From WHSP01 sp040905505 (GTDB lineage Bacteria > Gemmatimonadota > Gemmatimonadetes > Longimicrobiales > Longimicrobiaceae): DNA of 46,806 bases. Below, piece after piece: positions 32,675 through 39,769 of the stretch. The number at the start of each line of letters is the position of its first letter. The first letter of the stretch is position 1. The stretch is taken from the NCBI GenBank assembly GCA_040905505.1, contig JBBDRL010000040.1:1-46806 (forward strand), given 5' to 3'. Position numbers and translations under genes: made by a program. The notes under the pieces were generated by a model. The model was not told where the DNA came from. It made no database searches and was given only the letters and a program-made list of their open reading frames with translations.

Positions 32675-33504
32675 CGTTCGGATGTGCGGTTCAGCCGGAA
32701 GAGCTGGACGTGCACCTGAAGGCCCTCCCCGGCTGGTGACGATTCGATACGCACCGGAAGGCGGGTGACAGACCAGCCGCAGGCCTCCATCCGTTCGAGG
32801 AACCCGCCCAGATGGAGGCGGCCGGGATCGGCCAGCACGAGCTCGCCGCCAGGAGCCACCACGGCGGGAACGAGGGCGGCGAGATTGGCTGCGTTGCGCG
32901 CCTCGTAGAGCACGTCCGCCGCGACGACGAGCGGAAAGCTCCCGAGGGCCTCGGGCGCGTCGCGCCAGTCGAAGTGCCTGGTTTGCAGCAGCAGTCGGTT
33001 CCGGGCGGCGTTGCCGTCTGCGAAGCGCAGGGCGTCCTGGTAATAATCGGTGGCGAGCGCGGCCACTCCGCGGTGGGCCAGGGCCATGCAGGGGAGCGCC
33101 AGGCCGGCGCCGAGCTCGAGGGCTCGCGGCGGCAGATCGCCACGCTCGAGGAGGAGCCGCGCGAGTGCCCTCGCGGACGGCCAGAGCTCGGCCCAGTACG
33201 GCAGTCGCTCGTCGCGGTTGAACTCCGATGCGTCGATCAGGGCCTCCGACGAGGCGGGGAGGCGCAACTCCACCGAAAAGTCGGCGTGGTCGAACCGCTC
33301 CGTCCGCAGCGTAGGATCTGTCGAGCTTCCCGGGTCGTCCAACGTCCTCTCCAATGAACGGTGTGGGGCGGCCGCCTTGAACGAGCAGGCACGGGGCCGT
33401 AAGCGCGCATAGAGAAACGTTCTTGCAGGAGCCGAGCGCGGTCGAGTACCTTCTGAGTCGTGCGCCCCGCTGAATATGGGCTCTGCGCGGGAGAATGTGG
33501 ACAT
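32650..33504 (-). CDS. Class I SAM methyltransferase (NNT1/METTL21-like); start uncertain
   Basis: The 284-aa frame contains a Rossmann methyltransferase core: LPYWAELWPSARALA, motif I LELGAGLALPCMALA, ATDYYQDAL, and VVAADVLYEARN in the motif IV position. This arrangement matches the Nnt1/METTL21 lysine-methyltransferase-like group; substrates may be protein lysines or small amines. The first about 65 residues after ATG 33504 have no family character, and that region also faces the divergent kinase gene (start 33528). The true start may be a TTG near 33356 or 33344. Neighbours give no functional hint. Confidence 0.72.
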   Translation of the reverse strand: MSTFSRAEPIFSGAHDSEGTRPRSAPARTFLYARLRPRACSFKAAAPHRSLERTLDDPGSSTDPTLRTERFDHADFSVELRLPASSEALIDASEFNRDERLPYWAELWPSARALARLLLERGDLPPRALELGAGLALPCMALAHRGVAALATDYYQDALRFADGNAARNRLLLQTRHFDWRDAPEALGSFPLVVAADVLYEARNAANLAALVPAVVAPGGELVLADPGRLHLGGFLERMEACGWSVTRLPVRIESSPAGEGLQVHVQLFRLNRTSERHRPTPKL

Positions 33505-33527
33505 GTCGGGTCACGGAAGGCGAAGCC

Positions 33528-34784
33528 ATGCGTAAACCCGCTTCTTTCGAGCGGCGGCTACTGCTTGCCCTCGTACTCATTTCTCTCGTCCCCTCACTCC
33601 TGCTCGTCGCCTTCGGTACCGTCCTGCTTCGTGAGGCGGTCTCGCTTCAGACGACGCCCGCGGGGTGGGAGCGGCTCGCCGAGTCCGGCCAGGTCCTGCT
33701 GGAGCGGGCCGAGGCATCAGAAGACACGACGCTGCACGGGGCGGCGGCCCGGCACCGGCAGGAGCTGAGCGGGTCCGTCCAGCAGGCGCAGCGCTGGGGT
33801 TATCTCAATCGCCGCGTCCTGGCGGTGCTCCCCTGGTTCGCACTCGGGTTCTTCGCCCTGCTCGGCCTGCTGGCCGTGCGCTCGGCACGCGGCATCGCGC
33901 ACGAACTGGCGCGCCCGATCCATGATCTGGTCGGCTGGTCCCGGCTCGTGGCTCGCGATCAACCGCTCCCACCGCCACGCGCGGACGACGCCAGCGAATC
34001 CGGCGAATTCGGAGCTCTGCGCCAGTCCTTCCGCGGCATGGTCGTCGAACTCGAGAGCTCGCGCGCCCGCGCGCTAGAGAGCGCTCGGATTCGCGCCTCC
34101 GTCGCCCTCGCGCGCGGTGTCGCGCACGAGCTCAAGAATGCGCTCACGCCGCTCAATCTGGCCGTGCGGAGCCTGCGCCGGCAGGGGGCGCTTTCGGACC
34201 AGGAGCGGGAGTCGCTCGACGTGATCGAAGCCGAGTCCCAGCGCCTCGATACGCTCGCCCGTGCCTTCGCTCAGTTCGGCCGCCCGCCCGAAGGTGTGCC
34301 CAGTCCGATCGACCTGGGTGAGCTCCTCGACTACCTCGCGCGCACCCATCTGCCCGGCACCGTCGAGCGGGCCGTGGACGTCGAAGCAGATCTCCCGCCC
34401 ATCGAGGGGTACTACGATCCGCTATCGCGAGCGTTTGCGAACCTCCTCCTGAATGCCGCGGAGGCGATTGGTGAGAAGGATGGCATCGTTTCCATCTCCG
34501 CGCGTCGAGTAGGGACCGAGCGGGTGGAAATCCAGATCGCCGACTCCGGCTCCGGTATTCCGGACGACGCCTTCGACCGCCTCTGGGAGCCCGCCTTCTC
34601 GACCAAGTCGCAGGGAACCGGGCTAGGGTTGGCGCTGGTGCGCCAGACCGTCGAGGCGCACGGCGGGCGCGTCGAAGCCGAGAACCTGGCCCGGGGCGGC
34701 GCTCTCTTCAGGATCCTGCTGCCGTTGACGACGACCGGGGCCGCCGCTGCGCTCGGGGCCTCGGGCTCGGGCGACGTTCTGTGA
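33528..34784 (+). CDS. NtrY/NtrB-like sensor histidine kinase
   Basis: The 418-aa protein (ATG 33528) has two membrane helices (about 11-34 and 98-118) with a short periplasmic loop. A HAMP-like linker, a HisKA helix with GVAHELKNALTPL and phospho-His H200, and a HATPase with NLLLNAAEAI, ADSGSGIP and GTGLGLALVRQT follow. The HELKN(A/P)LTP style is that of NtrY/NtrB kinases. The sigma-54 regulator gene starts 94 bases downstream and is its likely partner. The signal is unknown; the small periplasmic loop suggests membrane or envelope sensing. The C-terminal tail is Ala/Gly-rich. Confidence 0.92.
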   Translation: MRKPASFERRLLLALVLISLVPSLLLVAFGTVLLREAVSLQTTPAGWERLAESGQVLLERAEASEDTTLHGAAARHRQELSGSVQQAQRWGYLNRRVLAVLPWFALGFFALLGLLAVRSARGIAHELARPIHDLVGWSRLVARDQPLPPPRADDASESGEFGALRQSFRGMVVELESSRARALESARIRASVALARGVAHELKNALTPLNLAVRSLRRQGALSDQERESLDVIEAESQRLDTLARAFAQFGRPPEGVPSPIDLGELLDYLARTHLPGTVERAVDVEADLPPIEGYYDPLSRAFANLLLNAAEAIGEKDGIVSISARRVGTERVEIQIADSGSGIPDDAFDRLWEPAFSTKSQGTGLGLALVRQTVEAHGGRVEAENLARGGALFRILLPLTTTGAAAALGASGSGDVL

Positions 34785-34878
34785 CGCCCTTTCGGTCGCT
34801 CCGCGGCTGCCCTCGTCGCTGGCGAGGCCACGACTCGGGCAGCGGGCGCTCAGGAGTCGAACCCCCGCGCGGAAGCTG

Positions 34879-36234
34879 ATGCAGACCGTGCTGATCGTCG
34901 AGGACGAGGCGAACATACGGAAGATGCTGGCGAGCCTGCTCCGCTCCGAGGGCTTCCAGGTGCGCGAGGCCGCGAGCGCGGCCGCGGCGTTGGAGGCGGT
35001 GCGTGGCGGCGAGCCGGACGTCACCCTGATGGACCTGGTGATGCCCGGCGGAAGGGGGATCGACGTACTGCCGGAGCTCATCGCCGCGGCGCCCGAGATG
35101 CCCATCATCATGATGAGCGGCCAGGCTTCCCTTTCAGACGCCGTGCAGGCCACCAGATCGGGAGCGTTCCACTTCCTGGAGAAGCCGCTCTCCCCCGAGG
35201 TCGTGCTGGTGACGCTCCGCTCCGCGCTCGAGCTGCGGCGTGCACGAGAGGTCAACCGGGCCCTCCAGGCGGAACTCGGGCGCGACTCGGAGCTGATCGG
35301 GGCCAGCGCCGCGATGGACCGCGTGCGTGCGCTGATCGACCGACTCGCGGCGACCGACGGCCGGGTTCTGATCACCGGTGAATCGGGCACGGGCAAGGAG
35401 CTCGCCGCCGTGGCACTGCACCGGAAGAGCGCCCGTACCCGCGGGCCGTTCGTGCGGGTGAATTGCGCGGCGATGCCGCGCGACCTGGTGGAGTCGGAGT
35501 TGTTCGGGCACGAACGTGGCGCGTTTACAGGCGCGACCGAGCGACGACGTGGCCGCTTCGAGCTCGCCGACGGTGGGACGCTTCTACTGGACGAGGTTGG
35601 TGAGCTCAGTCAGGAGGCGCAGGCGAAGCTACTCCGCGTTCTCGAGGCCCGGGAAATCGAGCGCGTCGGCGGGAGCGGGCCGATTCCGGTCGATGTGCGA
35701 ACCCTGGCGGCCACGAACCGCGACCTCGAGGCTGATGTCGCCGCCGGGCGCTTCAGGGAGGACCTCTTCTTCCGATTGAACGTCCTGCCGCTGCACCTGC
35801 CACCGCTTCGCGCGCGTCGCGAGGACGTTCCGGCGCTCGTCGAGCACCTTCTCGCCCGGAGCCGCGCTCGCGATGGGCTTCGGCCGCCGGTCATCACCCC
35901 CGACGGGATGACCGCCCTCGCCCGCTACGACTGGCCCGGGAACGTCCGGGAGCTCGCAAACATCGTGGAGCGATTGACCATACTTCATTCGGGTGAGCAG
36001 GTCGACGAGGCGCAGGTTGACCGGGTGCTCGAAGGGAGCCGGGCGAGAACCGATTCCCGGGATGAGACCCCCGGCGCCGGCGGACTCAATGAGCGGCTCG
36101 ACGAGCTCGAGCGCACTTTGATCCTCGAAGCCTTGGACCATGCAGGCGGAAACGTGGCCGACGCGGCGAGGCGCCTGCGGACCGACCGAGCCAACCTGTA
36201 CCGCCGGATGCGCCGGCTCGAGATCCCCCGTTGA
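34879..36234 (+). CDS. NtrC/NtrX-family sigma-54-dependent response regulator
   Basis: The 451-aa protein has a receiver (1-120) with D52 in LMDLVMPGG. An AAA+ sigma-54 interaction domain (about 138-370) follows, with Walker A GESGTGKE (167-174), GAFTGA (214-219), LLLDEVGEL and the R-finger-type DLFFRLNVLP block. The C-terminal Fis-type helix-turn-helix is at about 405-450 (AGGNVADAARRLRTDRANLYRRM). GAFTGA contacts sigma-54, so targets should carry -24/-12 promoters and an upstream activator site. With the preceding kinase it forms a two-component system; the next genes encode envelope proteins and could be regulated by it (inference). Confidence 0.95.
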   Translation: MQTVLIVEDEANIRKMLASLLRSEGFQVREAASAAAALEAVRGGEPDVTLMDLVMPGGRGIDVLPELIAAAPEMPIIMMSGQASLSDAVQATRSGAFHFLEKPLSPEVVLVTLRSALELRRAREVNRALQAELGRDSELIGASAAMDRVRALIDRLAATDGRVLITGESGTGKELAAVALHRKSARTRGPFVRVNCAAMPRDLVESELFGHERGAFTGATERRRGRFELADGGTLLLDEVGELSQEAQAKLLRVLEAREIERVGGSGPIPVDVRTLAATNRDLEADVAAGRFREDLFFRLNVLPLHLPPLRARREDVPALVEHLLARSRARDGLRPPVITPDGMTALARYDWPGNVRELANIVERLTILHSGEQVDEAQVDRVLEGSRARTDSRDETPGAGGLNERLDELERTLILEALDHAGGNVADAARRLRTDRANLYRRMRRLEIPR

Positions 36235-36292
36235 ACACGTTCGCCGGCCGCGCGCACGGCCGAATACGCGGCACGCCAATACGAGAGGTTCG

Positions 36293-38014
36293 ATGAGATC
36301 GTACCCGCTGGTCGCCGTCGGCCTGGTCACCGCCCTTGCGACAGCCGCCACGGCGCAACAACAGCCCGCCGCCCGTGCGGCCGCCGACCGCTGGGCGTTG
36401 CCGGTGAATGTCGCCGAGGACGTGGTAGGACGGCTGAACGACCCCGCCGTGGATCTCCGCGATGGCGATCAGGAGCTGGCTGCCGGTTCGCGGCTCGACG
36501 GTGATCTCGCCGTGCTCGACGGCTCTCTGTCGCTCCATGGGAGCGTGGACGGCACCGTCACCGTCGTCAACGGCGATGCGTTCCTGCATCCTGGAAGTGT
36601 GGTGACAGGTGATATCCTCGTGGTCGGCGGCCGCATCGAGACCTCCCCAGACGCGAGGGTCGGCGGCGATCTCGTGAGTTACGTCGAGCTGCTTCCGTAT
36701 GAGCGGGTCGGAGGCCGCATCCGGCTCCTGAGAGGACCGCAGGTCGGCAGAACGGCCCTGGAGCGCACGGGCCGCAGTGACTTCCTGATCACGACGGGCA
36801 AGAGCTACAACCGCGTCGAGGGTATGCCGATCTCATTCGGGCCGCGCCTTCGCACGGCCGGTTCGAACCCGTTCCGCCTTCAGGCACTGGGGATTTACCG
36901 ATCGGAGGCGGGGCTGCGGTTCGACACCGAACGGATGGGCTACTTCATCCAAGCGGACCAGTCCATCGGCGGGCATCAGGAGTTCCGCGTCGGCGCGACG
37001 CTCCACTCGGTGATTGATCCGGTAGAGGAGTGGCAACTGACCGATCTGGAGAGCGGGCTCGCCACCTTTCTGTTCCATCGCGACTACCGGGACCACTACC
37101 AGCGGCAGGGCTGGAGTCTCTTCGCCACCTGGGAGCCGGCAGCTTCGCCCTACCGGATTCAGGTGGAGTCGCGGTGGGAAACGCACGAGAGTCGCAGCAC
37201 CGGCAGCCCCTGGTCACTCTTTCGTAACGCGACGGACTGGCGTCCGCAGCCGATTGTCGCGGAGGGGACGCTCGGGTCGGCCCTCGTCGAGGCCGAGTTC
37301 GACACGCGTAGCGCGCCGTGGAACCCCGCCACCGGCTGGCTACTGCGCGCGAAGCTCGAGAACGGGTTCCGGGTGGGTCTGCGGCGGCCGGACCTCGAGG
37401 TGCTCGGGCCCGTCTCCGGCGGTGAGCTGCTACCGGGCCAGGATTTCGGCAGATTCCTCACGGGCCTCGTCGACCTCAGAAGCTACAATCGGATCGATTC
37501 GCAGTCGCGCCTGAACCTGAGGGTGGTGGCCGGCGGCTCCCCGACTGGCGACCCATTGCCGCCGCAGCGACAGCACGCGCTCGGCGGGGAAGGATCGTTG
37601 CCAGGGTACCTCCTGTTCAGCTCCGACTGCGGCGCCCGTTCAGTTCGGGTGAGGCGCTCCGGCGACACTTCCGCGACGGAATCGTTTCCGAATTACGGCT
37701 GCGATGCCTTCGCCCTTCTGCAAGCCGAGTTTCGTGGGAAGCTGGACTTCCGGTTCCGCTGGGACGTCGGCCCCTGGCGTGAGGATCGCGAGCAGGCGGA
37801 CGATGTCTGGGACTTTGGATGGGCCATGGCTCCCGACTGGGCCCTCTTCGTCGATGCGGGCCGCGGATGGGCGTTCGACGAACGGCGCGACGAGGCTACC
37901 CGCGTCGACGTCGGGGCCGGGCTCCTGCTCGAGCGGATCGGCCTCTACCTTGCCGTTCCGGTGACCGGCGGGACCGGAGTGAACCTCTTTCTGAGGCTCG
38001 GGCCGCGCTTCTGA
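36293..38014 (+). CDS. Outer-membrane barrel protein with N-terminal bactofilin-like repeats
   Basis: ATG 36293 follows GAGAGG; the frame upstream to 36140 lies inside the regulator gene. The 573-aa product has a signal peptide (about 1-21). A right-handed beta-helix-like repeat of the bactofilin type covers about 64-128 (SRLDGDLAVLDGSLSLHGSV, TGDILVVGGRI, ARVGGDL). The rest (about 180-573) is a barrel with alternating strands, a GYLLFSSDCGARSVRVR loop with a possible disulfide, and a terminal Phe (LRLGPRF), the outer-membrane signature. The last third resembles the BamA/TamA surface-antigen barrel, without visible POTRA domains. Function is unknown. Its stop overlaps the next start (TGATG). 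Confidence 0.75.
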   Translation: MRSYPLVAVGLVTALATAATAQQQPAARAAADRWALPVNVAEDVVGRLNDPAVDLRDGDQELAAGSRLDGDLAVLDGSLSLHGSVDGTVTVVNGDAFLHPGSVVTGDILVVGGRIETSPDARVGGDLVSYVELLPYERVGGRIRLLRGPQVGRTALERTGRSDFLITTGKSYNRVEGMPISFGPRLRTAGSNPFRLQALGIYRSEAGLRFDTERMGYFIQADQSIGGHQEFRVGATLHSVIDPVEEWQLTDLESGLATFLFHRDYRDHYQRQGWSLFATWEPAASPYRIQVESRWETHESRSTGSPWSLFRNATDWRPQPIVAEGTLGSALVEAEFDTRSAPWNPATGWLLRAKLENGFRVGLRRPDLEVLGPVSGGELLPGQDFGRFLTGLVDLRSYNRIDSQSRLNLRVVAGGSPTGDPLPPQRQHALGGEGSLPGYLLFSSDCGARSVRVRRSGDTSATESFPNYGCDAFALLQAEFRGKLDFRFRWDVGPWREDREQADDVWDFGWAMAPDWALFVDAGRGWAFDERRDEATRVDVGAGLLLERIGLYLAVPVTGGTGVNLFLRLGPRF

Positions 38015-38643
38015 TGGCATCTGCCCGGATTGCAGGGTGGGTCGCCGGTTTCCTGCTGGTCCTCGCCGCGGCGCCCGCGTCATCACAGACTCCGGCGCTC
38101 GCACTCGCCGTGGGTCCGGCCGAGCGCGGCTGGCCGGCTGTCGTCCAGGTCGGGCCCCTATTGGACGACGAGGCACTTCGCGGCGCCCTCGATTCCGCCC
38201 TCCCACTCCGCTTCCATCTTCGTGTCGAGCTCTGGCGCCGGGGTATCCTGGACCGGCTCGCCGCCGTCGAAGAGATATCCCTCGCGGTCATCCAGGACCC
38301 CCTCAGCGGCGGCTTCAGCGTAGAGGGGCCCGGGATCCGCTCCCGCCAGGTCGAGACGATCGGCCAGGTTCAACTCGCCCTCCGCGCGCTGCTCAGCACC
38401 GACCTGCGCCCGACCGGCGAAGGCCGGTACTACTACCTGGCGACTCTCGAAGTCGAGACGCTATCGCTATCGGACCTCGACGAGCTGCGCCGCTGGCTGC
38501 GCGGCGATGTCGCGCCGGCCATCGAGGGCAGGGCCAGCCCCACGCAGGCGGTGGAGCGAGGATTGCGGCGGCTGATGATCCGCGTGATAGGCCTACCCAC
38601 ACGGCGGTTCGAGGCCCGAAGCGCAAACTTCCAGACCGGCTGA
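38014..38643 (+). CDS. DUF4390-like exported protein
   Basis: The 209-aa protein starts in the TGATG overlap and has a signal peptide (about 1-25, APASSQ). The body (LLDDEALRGALDSALPLRFH, LRVELWRRGILDRL, then ISLAVIQDPLSGGFSV) follows the DUF4390 pattern of a conserved SGLPL-like turn and Trp-Arg strand. In several Proteobacteria DUF4390 genes sit beside ntrY and ntrX; here an NtrY/NtrX-like pair is two genes upstream, which supports the match and a shared envelope role. Biochemical function is unknown. Confidence 0.65.
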   Translation: MASARIAGWVAGFLLVLAAAPASSQTPALALAVGPAERGWPAVVQVGPLLDDEALRGALDSALPLRFHLRVELWRRGILDRLAAVEEISLAVIQDPLSGGFSVEGPGIRSRQVETIGQVQLALRALLSTDLRPTGEGRYYYLATLEVETLSLSDLDELRRWLRGDVAPAIEGRASPTQAVERGLRRLMIRVIGLPTRRFEARSANFQTG

Positions 38644-38650
38644 TGCCTCT

Positions 38651-39670
38651 TTGAGCCAGACTCCGCTTCCGATCCCCGACAGCTTGACGATCGACGTGCC
38701 GTTGCCCGGCGCGCTCGAGCAGTGGCGAGACATCTATCTCCACTCGGCGATCGAGAAGCTCGTCGTCTTCGTACTGTTCGTTGTCTTCTTCTACATTCTG
38801 GCGCGCCTCGCCAAACGGGCTATCGGCCGCCACATCGAAGACGTCAATCGCAGCCACGTGCTGCGTAAGTGGGTGACGTACGCGTTCGTCGTGCTCCTCC
38901 TGCTGGTCGCCGTCGCGCTCTTCGCCGACTGGCTGACCGGGCTCGGCACCGTGCTCGCCCTCATGGTGGCGGGCATCGCCGTGGCGCTGCAGGACGTGCT
39001 GAAGTCGATCGTCGGGTGGATCTACATGTCGAGCCGGTCGGGCGTGGAAATCGGGAGCCGGATCGAGGTGAACGGCATCGTCGGCGACGTCATCGACATC
39101 GGCGTGCTCAAGACGACGATGCTCGAGGTCGGCGGGGCACTGGTCTACGGCCGCCAATCGACCGGTCGACTGGTCACCGTCCCCAATTATCGGATGCTGT
39201 CCGATGCCGTCCTGATCGCCCCGGGGAGCAGTCCGTACGTGTGGCAGGAAGTGTTGACGCGGTTGACGTTCGAGAGCGACTGGCGCCGCGCGGAGGAGAT
39301 CATGCGGGAGATTGGCGACGAGATCCACATCGAGGTGGCACCCGGCCTGGAGCGTTCGTTCCGGCACCTCGAGCGCCGCTACGCCTTCAAGCACGGTGCC
39401 CTGACGCCCATCGTCTACGTGACGATCGGCACGTCAGGCGTCGAGCTGGCGCTGCGCTTCCTCGTCCAGGTCCGCCGCCGGCGCGGAGCGGTGGATCATG
39501 CCAGCCGGCGGCTGCTCGCCGCCTTAGCCCGCGAACCGAACATCCGAATCGCCTACACCACCTACCGCGTCTACCGCCCGGACCAGCCCTTCAGCGAAGG
39601 TCAGCCCGCACGGGTCAAGGATGAGGGCGGGGTGGGGTTGGGACCCGAGGAAGGGATGGTGACCGAGTGA
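38651..39670 (+). CDS. MscS-family mechanosensitive channel
   Basis: The 339-aa inner-membrane protein starts at a TTG (38651), 7 bases after the DUF4390 stop; no better in-frame start is near. It has three membrane helices (about 35-56, 73-92 and 96-115), the third being the Gly/Ala-rich pore helix GIAVALQDVLKSIVGWIYM. The MscS beta domain follows (EIGSRIEVNGIVGDVIDIGV, TVPNY), then an alpha/beta vestibule. Such channels open under membrane tension to release solutes on hypo-osmotic shock. It probably shares the upstream envelope operon. The C-terminal tail is Gly-rich. Confidence 0.88.
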   Translation: MSQTPLPIPDSLTIDVPLPGALEQWRDIYLHSAIEKLVVFVLFVVFFYILARLAKRAIGRHIEDVNRSHVLRKWVTYAFVVLLLLVAVALFADWLTGLGTVLALMVAGIAVALQDVLKSIVGWIYMSSRSGVEIGSRIEVNGIVGDVIDIGVLKTTMLEVGGALVYGRQSTGRLVTVPNYRMLSDAVLIAPGSSPYVWQEVLTRLTFESDWRRAEEIMREIGDEIHIEVAPGLERSFRHLERRYAFKHGALTPIVYVTIGTSGVELALRFLVQVRRRRGAVDHASRRLLAALAREPNIRIAYTTYRVYRPDQPFSEGQPARVKDEGGVGLGPEEGMVTE

Positions 39671-39689
39671 AATTCGAATCGTGAATCGT

Positions 39690-39767
39690 GAATTTTGAAT
39701 TTTGAGTCAACTGCAGACCACTCCTGATAATCCGCCCAGCGAGCCTTCAATTCAAAATTCAAAATTC
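39690..39767. repeat. AT-rich 16-bp perfect inverted repeat between convergent genes
   Basis: GAATTTTGAATTTTGA (39690-39705) and its exact complement (39752-39767) flank a 46-nt spacer. The arms are themselves repeats of GAATTTT. It fills the gap between the stops of the MscS and gcvP genes. The composition is strikingly unlike the genome. It could be a bidirectional terminator or a dispersed element; compare 25676-25706. Confidence 0.8.
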
Positions 39768-39769
39768 CT

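Noticed and set aside
31607..33580. 657-codon minus-strand open frame across the barrel and methyltransferase genes
   Set aside because: Low-complexity Arg/Pro/Gly composition, no domain, and it is antisense to the barrel gene; a GC-rich shadow frame.
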